Made by a program: the position numbers and the translations under genes. The notes below the pieces were generated by a model, which saw only the letters and a program-made list of their open reading frames with translations, had not been told where the DNA came from and did not search any database. Source: an uncultured Eubacteriales bacterium (GTDB taxonomy: Bacteria > Bacillota > Clostridia > Lachnospirales > Lachnospiraceae). From it: a stretch of 64,000 nucleotides of DNA. The DNA is taken from positions 1-64,000 of the forward strand of contig UQYF01000002.1 of assembly GCA_900545175.1 (NCBI GenBank). Reading direction: 5' to 3'. Below are positions 1 to 7,160 of the stretch, piece by piece. Each line of letters begins with the position of its first letter. Within the stretch, counting starts at the first letter, position 1.

Positions 1-177
1 GAAATTATTAAAATGCTTGAAGCAGATGGATGGTATGAAGTAAATGTAGTAGGTAGTCACCACCAATTCAAACACCCTACTAAAAAAGGACGAGTTACAG
101 TTAAGCATCCAGTCAAGGATATGCCAATAGGAACATGGAAAAGCATTGAAAGGCAGTCGGGGCTAAAGTTTGAATAG
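1..177 (+). CDS. hicA: HicA-type mRNA interferase toxin (5' partial)
   Basis: The reading frame is open from the first base and ends with TAG at 175-177, giving 58 residues; probably only a few N-terminal residues are missing. The segment GSHHQFKHP followed by a lysine-rich strand and PIGTWKSIERQSGL is the double-stranded-RNA-binding fold of HicA toxins, where the histidine after GS is the catalytic residue. HicA cleaves mRNA and is neutralised by HicB, whose gene lies 56 bp downstream in the same direction. The toxin-first order is the usual one for hicAB. Confidence 0.85.
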   Translation, partial: EIIKMLEADGWYEVNVVGSHHQFKHPTKKGRVTVKHPVKDMPIGTWKSIERQSGLKFE

Positions 178-233
178 CCCTTCTGCAAAATATTTTAGCA
201 TATATTAATATTGCCAAAAGGGGGAAAGAAGAA

Positions 234-638
234 ATGAAAAAAGAAGAAAGGTATTTTTATCCAGCAATCTTTCAGTATGAGGAAGGACAGGAAATCGCTG
301 TATTATTTCCTGATCTAGACTGTGCCACATGCGGAGTAGATGATAAAGATGCGTTACTTTCAGCGCGCGAACTTTTAGGCTGCGTTCTTTACGGCTTGGA
401 AGAGGACGGCGAGGATATTCCTGCTCCAACACCATTATCCGATATTAAGACACAAGATAATGAAAAAGTAGTACTCATTGATGTATACATGCCATCTGTA
501 AGAATGGCAGAAGAGAACAAATCCGTCAATAGAACAGTAACTTTACCTGCGTGGCTTAATGCTGCCGCGGTAGAAAGAAATATTAATTTTTCTCAAACAC
601 TTCAGGAAGCTTTAAGAGAGAAAATTCATGTTGGATAA
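234..638 (+). CDS. hicB: HicB-type antitoxin
   Basis: A 134-residue protein preceded by a purine-rich GGGGGAAAG site. Residues about 5-70 (FYPAIFQYEEG, VLFPDLDCATCG, ARELLGCVLYGLEEDG, IPAPTPL) match the partially degraded RNase-H-like HicB fold that binds and blocks HicA. The C-terminal part (about 95-134: NRTVTLPAWLNAAAVERNINFSQTLQEAL) looks like a ribbon-helix-helix DNA-binding segment, which in this family autoregulates the operon. It directly follows the hicA end, so the two form an ordinary type II toxin-antitoxin pair. Confidence 0.88.
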   Translation: MKKEERYFYPAIFQYEEGQEIAVLFPDLDCATCGVDDKDALLSARELLGCVLYGLEEDGEDIPAPTPLSDIKTQDNEKVVLIDVYMPSVRMAEENKSVNRTVTLPAWLNAAAVERNINFSQTLQEALREKIHVG

Positions 639-702
639 TTTACAACTGGCGTCCATACCGAATGCCTATAATTCATATCAAGAAAGTGTATGAATGGTGT
701 AA

Positions 703-727
703 CAGCCGGAGAATTGCTCTCCGGCTG
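703..727 (+). terminator. Hairpin downstream of hicB
   Basis: A perfect 10-bp inverted repeat (703-712 and 718-727, loop ATTGC) is followed by CTTGCATTTT. It lies 65 bp after the hicB stop, so it probably ends the hicAB transcript. The T-tract is imperfect. Confidence 0.6.
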
Positions 728-785
728 CTTGCATTTTACTGGACCCAATCAGTCAATAAATGATGGTCTGATACTAATTATATGT

Positions 786-814
786 TTGACACAACAGCGG
801 TTACATGATATTAT
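786..814 (+). promoter_or_regulatory. Sigma-A promoter reading into a short antisense RNA
   Basis: TTGACA (786-791), a 17-bp spacer and TATTAT (809-814) make a near-consensus promoter. No open reading frame follows. Transcription from about 821 would stop at the hairpin at 863-901, so the product would be an RNA of about 80-90 nt converging on the small peptide gene on the other strand. Confidence 0.6.
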
Positions 815-820
815 TTAAAG

Positions 821-905
821 GAATGCTACCGATAGACGGTTAGCCTGATATTTTATGTAGTCAAAAAGACCGCCGCGTTTACCAGACTGGGCGGTCTTTT
901 TGTAC
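821..905 (+). ncRNA. Putative antitoxin RNA of a type I toxin-antitoxin locus
   Basis: The region between the promoter at 786-814 and the terminator at 863-901 has no coding potential. It contains a bulged hairpin at 825-844 (GCTACCG/CGGTTAGC) and shares the terminator stem with the minus-strand peptide gene that ends at 906. The arrangement (convergent transcripts meeting at a shared bidirectional terminator) is that of Fst/par-like and holin-like-toxin type I modules. That this RNA represses the peptide is inference. Confidence 0.45.
863..901. terminator. Bidirectional rho-independent terminator
   Basis: A perfect 12-bp stem (863-874 AAAAAGACCGCC and 890-901 GGCGGTCTTTTT) has A/T runs at both ends, so it works in both directions. 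It serves the plus-strand RNA and the minus-strand peptide gene. Confidence 0.8.
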
Positions 906-998
906 TTATTTTCTGCTCTTAGAACCGATGGAACAACCAAGAGCAAAGCAGGTAATACATAAGCTGATAATGGCTATAAACAGTTCTGTTGTAAGCAT
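906..998 (-). CDS. 30-residue hydrophobic peptide, type I toxin-like
   Basis: A short gene: ATG at 996-998 (minus), stop TAA at 906-908, with a perfect AAGGAGG site 7 bases upstream. The product MLTTELFIAIISLCITCFAL... has a single membrane segment (about residues 5-22) and a short basic tail (SKSRK). Peptides of this size and build, with a strong ribosome-binding site, a long structured leader and a bidirectional terminator shared with an opposing promoter, are typical of holin-like/Fst-like type I toxins in Firmicutes. I recognise the architecture more firmly than the exact sequence family. A membrane-acting toxin is inference; an ordinary small membrane peptide is possible. Confidence 0.6.
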   Translation of the reverse strand: MLTTELFIAIISLCITCFALGCSIGSKSRK

Positions 999-1104
999 AA
1001 GAACAAACCTCCTTAATAGATTTCCATGAAGGATTTCTATGTAAACAGAGCAAAAACTCTCTGGTGGAGGCTAACCGCCTACCGTGTAGGGCAGCACCAA
1101 ATAC

Positions 1105-1132
1105 ATTATAGTAAACATATGTTGCGAGTCGA
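1105..1132 (-). promoter_or_regulatory. Candidate promoter of the small peptide gene
   Basis: On the minus strand TCGACT (1132-1127), a 16-bp spacer and a perfect TATAAT (1110-1105) would start transcription near 1098. This gives a leader of about 100 nt carrying the hairpin at 1076-1092. The -35 box matches four of six consensus bases. Confidence 0.45.
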
Positions 1133-1197
1133 TGAAATTATGAATAAGTTAATTATGACTGAACTTAAAAAACTAAGAGGACCGGAAGAATATATTT

Positions 1198-1614
1198 ATG
1201 AATCCATGGATAATTGACTTGTGTTGTTTGATTTTGTCTATATGCTTTGTAATAACGGCAATCACATCCATAATCCTGATAGTGATGCGGAAACATAATA
1301 AAAAAAGTGTGAAATCAATGGCAGCATTATTTGTGACAAATATTATTCTGCTGATTGCCTTAATATTATTTAAGGCTTCACATTCAACCTGTTACAAATA
1401 CAATGACTGGCTGATTTTACAAAGCAACATTTATATGATTGAGCAAAAATATGGCGTTTTCGACATAGGCACCGTAAATGAAAATGAAGCAGGAAGAGCT
1501 GCATATTATATTTACACTGATAATAAATCCGGCGACCGGCATTACTATTACATGGAATATGATGTATGGGGTGTTGTATATAAAGTGTATGAAGCATGTC
1601 AGCCTGACGGTTGA
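1198..1614 (+). CDS. Small membrane protein of unknown function
   Basis: 138 residues, not recognised. Two hydrophobic segments (about residues 4-29 and 41-59) separated by a basic loop (MRKHNKKSVKSM) anchor it in the membrane. The remaining 75 residues are polar, tyrosine-rich (YYIYTDN, RHYYYMEYDVWG) and probably form a small outside domain. The ribosome-binding site (GGAAG, 9 bases before the ATG) is weak. It stands alone between the toxin-like locus and an acetyltransferase gene. Confidence 0.6.
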   Translation: MNPWIIDLCCLILSICFVITAITSIILIVMRKHNKKSVKSMAALFVTNIILLIALILFKASHSTCYKYNDWLILQSNIYMIEQKYGVFDIGTVNENEAGRAAYYIYTDNKSGDRHYYYMEYDVWGVVYKVYEACQPDG

Positions 1615-1670
1615 TTCAAGAAAATTTTTGTTTTGCATTGAAAAAAATTTTAATTTATAAGGAGATATTT

Positions 1671-2207
1671 ATGCTGCTTTTGATAGAAGTAAACGAAAAA
1701 TATATTGATGAATTAGAGCAATTTAAAAATGAGGTACTGATTTACGACAAAGATAACGATAATCAATTTGCGGGCTGCATGGGCTTGGGAAATTGCAAGA
1801 GTGCAAAAGAATGGATTGAAATATGCAATCTCAGAAAAAATGCAGAGACATGTGAACAGGCAGGAACAAATGTGCCGTCAACAACCTATTTTGCAATCAG
1901 AAAAGACGATGACAGGCTTGTGGGAGTTATTGATTTACGTCATCATATCAATCACCCCGTCCTTGGAACATGGGGTGGTCATTGCGGATACTCTGTAAGA
2001 CCGTCTGAACGCAGAAATGGTTACGCAAAGGAAATGCTTCGGTTGAATATTCAAAATGCCAGAGAAATGGGCATAGAAAAGCTCCTTGTGACATGTGAGG
2101 AAACAAATATCGCAAGCGAAAAAACCATACTTGCCAATGGTGGAGTTTTTGAAAAAACCGTTGAAGCAGATGGAAGCATTATGAAAAGATATTGGATTGA
2201 TACTTGA
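1671..2207 (+). CDS. GNAT family N-acetyltransferase
   Basis: 178 residues starting at the ATG 5 bases after AAGGAGA; an earlier in-frame start at 1611 lacks a ribosome-binding site. The segment HCGYSVRPSERRNGYAKEML (about residues 105-124) is the acetyl-CoA-binding motif A of the GNAT fold, and TCEETNIASEKTILANGGVFE is the following motif B region. It should transfer an acetyl group to an amine, but the substrate cannot be read from sequence. It is the first of three acetyltransferase genes or fragments within 2 kb. Confidence 0.85.
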   Translation: MLLLIEVNEKYIDELEQFKNEVLIYDKDNDNQFAGCMGLGNCKSAKEWIEICNLRKNAETCEQAGTNVPSTTYFAIRKDDDRLVGVIDLRHHINHPVLGTWGGHCGYSVRPSERRNGYAKEMLRLNIQNAREMGIEKLLVTCEETNIASEKTILANGGVFEKTVEADGSIMKRYWIDT

Positions 2208-2793
2208 TGCTTCCGGAAGAATATCAGCATTATATCACGCAATTCCGGCGCATCTGGCAAAAGATGCAAGAAAATATCGTATTACCACAGCAATCTGGAA
2301 AAGAAATAACACCAAGGCAGAAGAATTATTATACGAGTTGATAGATTCGAAAACGGTTCTGCCATGGTATAATTCTACCAATCCAAGGGTCAGTCTGGCG
2401 GATACGAAAGATTTTAACCGTTACAAATTATATCTTTCGGATACAGGATTATTTGTTACACTGATGTTTATTGACCGTCCGGTGACGGAAAATGATATTT
2501 ATGCGAAGTTACTTTCCGATAAATTACCGGCAAATCTGGGATATCTTTATGAGAATCTGACCGCTCAAATGATTACAGCGTCCGGAAGAGAACTGTACTA
2601 TCATACCTGGGAAAAAAAGGGAAGTACACATTATTATGAGATAGATTTTCTGATTTCGGAAGGAAGCAGAATAAACGCATTTGAAATTAAGTCTTCCGGA
2701 TCCGGAAAACATGAATCCATAGGTGAATTTTGCAGAAAATTTTCTCAGAATATCAACAAGCAGAAAGGCGGCATTAATGTTATACGAGCTTAA
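2206..2793 (+). pseudogene. Truncated AAA-type ATPase with DUF4143-like C-terminus
   Basis: The frame following the GNAT stop encodes only the C-terminal half of the widespread P-loop ATPase/DUF4143 proteins: ISALYHAIPAHL, ELIDSKTV, NRYKLYLSDTGLFVTL, ANLGYLYENLTAQMI, YYEIDFLISEG, AFEIKSSGS. The whole N-terminal ATPase domain (Walker A and B) is absent, there is no usable start, and the frame ends without the usual tail. The 5' break is fused to the end of the acetyltransferase gene. It is best read as a deletion remnant. Confidence 0.75.
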
Positions 2794-3520
2794 AGACACA
2801 TCGAAAGTAAAAAAATTGTTTGACGGATGGAATGAGACATTGATTTTTTCATGTCTCCAAAATGTGATGGGAAAAATTTTTGTCACGAATCCCGAACAGC
2901 CGAAATCCGCATTGGCATTCGTGGGCTGCTTCGGATTTTATGCGGGAGTACCTGACCGTGAGCTGGTTTTGAATAAGCCCGAAGGCTTTGTGATTATGAC
3001 ACCACAGAATAATGAGTGGGCGGCGTTGATAGAGGAATGTTATCCTTCGGCTAAAAAAGCCATGCGATATGCAATAAAAAAAGGAACCGCATTTGATAGG
3101 ACAATGTTAAAAAATGAAATACTGAAGCTGCCTGCCGGCTATGAATTGAGAAAAATAGATGCGGATATTTACGAGCAATGTCTGGAAAACCCTGCTACGG
3201 AGGATTTTGTGTCGGCTTTCGGGAGCAGGGAAAAATACCTGCGTTTAGGCAGAGGCATGGTTATCCTAAAAGACGGAAAAATCGTGTCCGGTGCGTCATC
3301 ATATACGCGCTACAACGAGGGCATAGAAATTGAGGTTGATACCATCGAAGCCGAAAGAAGAAAGCATCTTGCGACCATAGCCTGCTCGGCACTGATATTA
3401 AATTGTCTGGACGAGGGACTTTACCCTAGCTGGGATGCGCAAAACATAAATTCCGTCCAGCTTGCTGAAAAGCTGGGTTATGAATTTGACCATGAATATA
3501 TCGTATACGAGGTTATGTGA
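2777..3520 (+). CDS. GNAT acetyltransferase (zwittermicin-resistance-like family)
   Basis: 247 residues from the ATG at 2777, preceded by GAAAGGCGG. An upstream in-frame start at 2723 lies in the ATPase remnant. The N-terminal half (IFVTNPEQPKSALAFVGCFGFYAG, NEWAALIEECYP) and C-terminal half (GMVILKDGKIVSGASSYTRY, EIEVDTIEAERRKHLATIACSALI, PSWDAQNINSVQLAEKLGYEF) match the two-part GNAT proteins related to ZmaR. The motif RRKHLAT is a compact acetyl-CoA loop. Its target is unknown. Confidence 0.8.
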   Translation: MLYELKDTSKVKKLFDGWNETLIFSCLQNVMGKIFVTNPEQPKSALAFVGCFGFYAGVPDRELVLNKPEGFVIMTPQNNEWAALIEECYPSAKKAMRYAIKKGTAFDRTMLKNEILKLPAGYELRKIDADIYEQCLENPATEDFVSAFGSREKYLRLGRGMVILKDGKIVSGASSYTRYNEGIEIEVDTIEAERRKHLATIACSALILNCLDEGLYPSWDAQNINSVQLAEKLGYEFDHEYIVYEVM

Positions 3521-3698
3521 ATTAATCCGATATGCCATCAATGATGCGAAAACTCAGGGCAGAGCGGGGCTTGTATTGATCTGCAAGCAGAAGCTCATTC
3601 CGTACTATGCCAGGTTCGGTTTTGTGGATGAGGGCGTATCCGACAAGTCCACTCACGGAAATGCCGTGTGGCATCAGATGAGGCTCACTTTCCGATAA
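3516..3698 (+). pseudogene. Remnant of a third GNAT acetyltransferase (C-terminal end)
   Basis: The frame encodes LIRYAINDAKTQGRAGLVLI, then YYARFGFVDEGVSDKSTHGN and VWHQMRLTF, the C-terminal third of a GNAT enzyme (motif B and last strand). No N-terminal part precedes it; it begins where the previous gene stops. It is a fragment left by deletion or recombination. Confidence 0.65.
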
Positions 3699-3862
3699 AC
3701 CATTTGTAGTTGTTTCAAAATTTTGGACAACTGCTTCTGTTTTTTTATGACGGAATATTTTGAACGGACGGAACGAGAAGTTATTAATTGGATTAGTTGA
3801 ATTTGTTCCCAAAATATTGTACAATTAACGGCACATGTAAAAAATAGAAATCAGGATAGTGC
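3699..3862 (+). other. Non-coding spacer upstream of surE
   Basis: AT-rich, with no open frame worth calling. A short palindrome ATTGTACAAT lies near 3815. The spacer leads into two strong hairpins just before surE. Confidence 0.4.
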
Positions 3863-3900
3863 GAAATCGTAATACATTGTCTAAAATGTATTACGATTTC
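3863..3900 (+). promoter_or_regulatory. Perfect 16-bp inverted repeat in the surE leader
   Basis: Arms 3863-3878 (GAAATCGTAATACATT) and 3885-3900 are exact complements around a six-base loop. There is no T-tract, so it is not a simple terminator. It could be an operator or an RNA hairpin. Confidence 0.6.
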
Positions 3901-3942
3901 ACACAGGAAAACCGCAAAAAAGCGTTTTTCAATACTATTTTG

Positions 3943-3962
3943 GTCACTGCAAAAGCAGTGAC
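3943..3962 (+). promoter_or_regulatory. Hairpin adjoining the surE ribosome-binding site
   Basis: GTCACTGC AAAA GCAGTGAC is a perfect 8-bp stem with a tetraloop that ends two bases before the GGAGGA ribosome-binding site. It could influence translation start. This is inference from position. Confidence 0.5.
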
Positions 3963-3975
3963 GTGGAGGATTAAT

Positions 3976-4692
3976 ATGAGAATTTTAGTTGTAAATGATG
4001 ACGGAATCACATCCGAAGGAATAAAGAGACTTGCTCAGCTAGCCGCCAGGTTCGGTGAGGTGTGGGTTGTCGCACCTGATGACCAGTGCAGTGCCATGTC
4101 ACAGAAAATCACGGTCCGAGGCGATATGAAGGTTAAGCGCATCGATTTTCCCGTACCGGCGGTGCAGGCTTACAGCGTGGGCGGAACACCTGCGGACTGT
4201 GTAAAGGTTGCGCTTTATCACCTTATGCCTGAAAGACCCGACATCGTATTTTCAGGAATCAATTACGGCTACAACTGCGGCTATGACATACTTTACTCGG
4301 GAACGGTCGGAGCGGCAATGGAGGCTCTCTCTGCCGGAATTCCTGCCATCGCCTTCTCAAAGGAAATGAATGATATATACGATGTCGTTGACGAGTACAT
4401 ACTTCCGATAACAAAGGAGCTTTTAGACAATATGCCTGCGACGAGCGAGATATGGAACGTCAATTTTCCGGGCTGTACGCTTGACGAGGTTAAGGGAATT
4501 ATCTGGGATGCGAAGCCTGCACAGATGGAGTACTATTCCGACCACTATATAAGGGAGGATTACGAGGACGGCTCATTTTCACTTACTGCTGCCGGGCTTC
4601 CCGTGACGGATGCCCCAGAGAATACCGACATCCGCTATGTGCTCGACAGATATATCTCGATTGGAAAGATAAAGAGCCATATCATAAAGTAA
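3976..4692 (+). CDS. surE: 5'/3'-nucleotidase SurE
   Basis: 238 residues from the ATG seven bases after TGGAGGA; an in-frame extension to 3859 crosses the leader hairpins and is rejected. Metal-binding NDDGI (Asp8, Asp9), the serine region QCSAMSQKITVRG, GTPADCVKVAL and SGINYGYNCG...GTVGAAMEA are the SurE signature. SurE dephosphorylates nucleoside monophosphates in the cytoplasm. It is 24 bp upstream of a second nucleotidase-like gene, suggesting a nucleotide-salvage pair. Confidence 0.95.
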   Translation: MRILVVNDDGITSEGIKRLAQLAARFGEVWVVAPDDQCSAMSQKITVRGDMKVKRIDFPVPAVQAYSVGGTPADCVKVALYHLMPERPDIVFSGINYGYNCGYDILYSGTVGAAMEALSAGIPAIAFSKEMNDIYDVVDEYILPITKELLDNMPATSEIWNVNFPGCTLDEVKGIIWDAKPAQMEYYSDHYIREDYEDGSFSLTAAGLPVTDAPENTDIRYVLDRYISIGKIKSHIIK

Positions 4693-4716
4693 TGCAATAC
4701 AGAAACGAGGTTAATA

Positions 4717-6285
4717 ATGGATAACAGAAAGCTTAAAATATACTTTACATCTGACACACATGGTTATTTTTACCCGACAACCTACGGCGACCTGATTCCG
4801 AAGAATGTCGGTCTGTTCTCATGTATTCCCAACTGGGAAAAAGACGAGAACACGCTCGTAATCGACGGAGGAGATGTGCTTCAGGGCAATGCCTTTTCAT
4901 ATTTTACGAACCATGTGCCGAAGAGCTCGAAGATTCTCGCAGACATCATGAACGACTGCGGATACGACTATTACACACTGGGAAATCACGACTTCAACTA
5001 CGGTCTTGAGTACCAGAAGGAGTACCGCGACAATCACAAGGGGCACTGTGTATGCCAGAACGTGCTTGATGACGCAGGAAACCATCTGTATCCTTACGAG
5101 ATTAAGGTTATGCCTAACGGGCTCCGCGTAGGTATTGTCGGTATTGTGACCGATTATGTGAACGTGTGGGAGAAGAAGGAGAATCTTGTGGGTGTACAGG
5201 TTGTTGACTCGTTCATCGAAGCACAAAAGGCACTATCAGAGCTTAAGGGAAAGACTGACATTAATATATGCATATATCACGGCGGTTTTGAGGCTGACCT
5301 TGACACAGGCAGAAGACTTACCGAGTCTACTGAGAATGTGGGGTATAAGATATGTGAGGAGCTTGAATTTGACATACTGCTCACAGGGCATCAGCACATG
5401 TCTGTTGACGGACGATTTATAACCTCCAGGACCGGTCATAAAACTTATGTTGTACAGCCGCTCGATGCCGCCAAGGAGTACCATCTTATAGAGATAGACG
5501 TGGTTGACAATAACAATATTATGGTAACTTCTGAGAAAATCAAGGCAGATTATAAGCTTGCAAAAACAGCAGTAACCGTTACTGTCTCCAAAGACGAAAA
5601 TGGTACCGACAGCATAGAAAAGGGTGAACCTCTCTATGAGAAATATATGTTCTACGAGAACAAGGTTCAGGACTGGTTAAACCAGCCTATCGGAACTCTC
5701 AGCCGTGCACTTCTTCCGACAGATAAGCTTGACATGGCTTATAACGGAACACCGATTGCTGATTTCATCAACAGAGTCCAGCTCTATTTTTCGGGAGCAC
5801 AGGTATCGGCAGTAGGACTTGCCAACGACATTGCAGGCTTTAAGGAGAAGGTAAGCACAAGGGACATTATTGCGACATATCCTTTCCCGAACACACTTGT
5901 TGTATTTAATATATCAGGTAAGAATCTTAAGCTTGCCATGGAACGAAGTGCTGAATACTTTGCCTACGATTCTTACGGAAAGCTCACAATATCGGACAAG
6001 TTTTTAAGTCCTAAGGTTGAACATTACAACTACGATTATTTTGCGGGTGTTGATTATAAAATCGACCCATCAAAACCAATCGGCAGCAGAATAGTGAAGC
6101 TTGAATATCAGGGAAAGCCCGTAACGGATGAACAGATGCTCACACTATGTCTTAACAACTACCGTGCAAGCGGGGCGGGCGAGTACCCGATGTACAAGGA
6201 ATGTACCATCGCAAAGGAAATCAACATTGAGATGGTCGAGCTTCTCATGGAATATTTCAGAATGAACCCGGTTATTGAAGTGTAA
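4717..6285 (+). CDS. Metallophosphoesterase/5'-nucleotidase (UshA-like), leaderless
   Basis: 522 residues. The N-terminal metallophosphoesterase domain carries SDTHG (Asp13, His15), IDGGD (Asp53), GNHDFNYG (Asn90-Asp92) and later GHQH. The C-terminal domain has NGTPIADF and YPFPNTLVVFNISGKNLK, the substrate-binding region of UshA-type 5'-nucleotidases. Unlike most relatives it has no signal peptide or sorting signal, so it should act in the cytoplasm. The ribosome-binding site is GAGG seven bases before the ATG. Immediately after surE and probably co-transcribed. Confidence 0.88.
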   Translation: MDNRKLKIYFTSDTHGYFYPTTYGDLIPKNVGLFSCIPNWEKDENTLVIDGGDVLQGNAFSYFTNHVPKSSKILADIMNDCGYDYYTLGNHDFNYGLEYQKEYRDNHKGHCVCQNVLDDAGNHLYPYEIKVMPNGLRVGIVGIVTDYVNVWEKKENLVGVQVVDSFIEAQKALSELKGKTDINICIYHGGFEADLDTGRRLTESTENVGYKICEELEFDILLTGHQHMSVDGRFITSRTGHKTYVVQPLDAAKEYHLIEIDVVDNNNIMVTSEKIKADYKLAKTAVTVTVSKDENGTDSIEKGEPLYEKYMFYENKVQDWLNQPIGTLSRALLPTDKLDMAYNGTPIADFINRVQLYFSGAQVSAVGLANDIAGFKEKVSTRDIIATYPFPNTLVVFNISGKNLKLAMERSAEYFAYDSYGKLTISDKFLSPKVEHYNYDYFAGVDYKIDPSKPIGSRIVKLEYQGKPVTDEQMLTLCLNNYRASGAGEYPMYKECTIAKEINIEMVELLMEYFRMNPVIEV

Positions 6286-6395
6286 CCAATAACCACGCAG
6301 GAAGATTTCATATTAATATGAAGATATTTCTTCAAAAAAGACTGCAGGGTATAAAATACATTTAAGAAAAAATGTAAAAAACTTCAAAATAAGTA

Positions 6396-6424
6396 TTGAC
6401 AAAACGCAGGTAAAATATTATCAT
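6396..6424 (+). promoter_or_regulatory. Promoter of the rplU-prp-rpmA operon
   Basis: TTGACA (6396-6401), a 17-bp spacer and TATCAT (6419-6424), about 85 bp before the L21 start. Confidence 0.7.
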
Positions 6425-6429
6425 AATCA

Positions 6430-6509
6430 AGTGTGCCGCACAGTGAGGTTATAAGCTTGTCCGGAAGGACACACCACAACTGGCGAGTAATGATATAGGA
6501 GGAACACTA
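6430..6509 (+). promoter_or_regulatory. L21 leader region (candidate autoregulatory RNA)
   Basis: An 80-nt leader between promoter and rplU contains paired segments (GTGTGCCGCACA, GTCCGGAAGGAC). Low-GC Firmicutes carry a structured L21 leader at exactly this place, through which the ribosomal protein represses its own operon. Assignment rests on position and folding potential; a covariance-model search for the L21 leader would decide. Confidence 0.5.
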
Positions 6510-6818
6510 ATGTACGCAATTATTGCAACAGGTGGAAAGCAGTACAAGGTATCTGAGGGCGATGTAATCAAGGTTGAGAAGCTCGGAAACGCAGTTGGCG
6601 AGACAGTTACATTTGACCAGGTACTCTTAGTAAATGATGCTGATGTTAAGGTTGGTAATCCAACAGTTGCCGGAGCTACAGTTACAGCAAGCGTTGTTGC
6701 TGAGGGCAAGGACAGAAAGGTTATCGTTTACAAGTACAAGAGAAAGACCGGATACCATAAGAAGAACGGTCACAGACAGTTATTCACTAAGGTTAAGATT
6801 GAGAAGATCAACGCTTAA
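6510..6818 (+). CDS. rplU: Large-subunit ribosomal protein L21 (bL21)
   Basis: 102 residues, the normal length. MYAIIATGGKQYKVSEGDVI at the N-terminus and KYKRKTGYHKKNGHRQ near the C-terminus are the family signature. AGGAGG precedes the ATG. First gene of the classical rplU-prp-rpmA operon. Confidence 0.98.
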   Translation: MYAIIATGGKQYKVSEGDVIKVEKLGNAVGETVTFDQVLLVNDADVKVGNPTVAGATVTASVVAEGKDRKVIVYKYKRKTGYHKKNGHRQLFTKVKIEKINA

Positions 6819-6831
6819 TTAGGAATATCCG

Positions 6832-7158
6832 ATGACTAAGATAACAGTCTATAAGAATAAGATGGGCGATATTACCGGCTTTCGATGCGAGGACCATGCG
6901 GGCTTTGCAAGGGCAGGAAGAGATATTGTCTGTGCAGCAATTTCGGCATTGGTGTTTAACACCATCAATTCCATTGAGCAGCTCACCGAGGACGATTTCT
7001 CGGGGACGCAGGATGAGAAGAATGCCGTGATTACATTTTCGTTGGAGCCTGGCTACGGCAGGGAGTCTCAGCTTCTGCTGAATTCCTTCGTGTTAGGCAT
7101 AACCAACATAAGAAATGAGAATAAGAAGTATATATCCATTACATTCGAGGAGGTGTAA
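6832..7158 (+). CDS. prp: Ribosomal-processing cysteine protease Prp
   Basis: 108 residues. His22 in DHAGFA and Cys34 in DIVCAAISAL are the catalytic pair of Prp (YsxB family). In Firmicutes this protease removes the N-terminal extension of L27. The gene sits between rplU and rpmA, 2 bp before rpmA, and the substrate gene next door does encode the extension. GISN-like end strands are as in the family. High confidence. Confidence 0.95.
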   Translation: MTKITVYKNKMGDITGFRCEDHAGFARAGRDIVCAAISALVFNTINSIEQLTEDDFSGTQDEKNAVITFSLEPGYGRESQLLLNSFVLGITNIRNENKKYISITFEEV

Positions 7159-7160
7159 GC

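Larger units (their letters stand above)
824..1096. repeat. Imperfect inverted repeat flanking the small peptide gene
   Basis: 824-846 read on the minus strand (AGGCTAACCGTCTATCGGTAG...) resembles 1068-1096 read on the plus strand (AGGCTAACCGCCTACCGTGTAG...). Each arm is itself nearly self-complementary, so the RNAs of both directions would carry related hairpins. The two arms bracket the peptide gene. Confidence 0.6.

Noticed and set aside
1026..1217. 63-codon plus-strand frame between the toxin-like locus and the small membrane protein gene
   Set aside because: No ribosome-binding site, and it runs antisense through the structured leader and promoter of the minus-strand peptide gene.
3859..3975. 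N-terminal extension of SurE
   Set aside because: It crosses two perfect hairpins and has no ribosome-binding site; the ATG at 3976 follows GGAGGA and begins with the conserved MRILVVNDDG.
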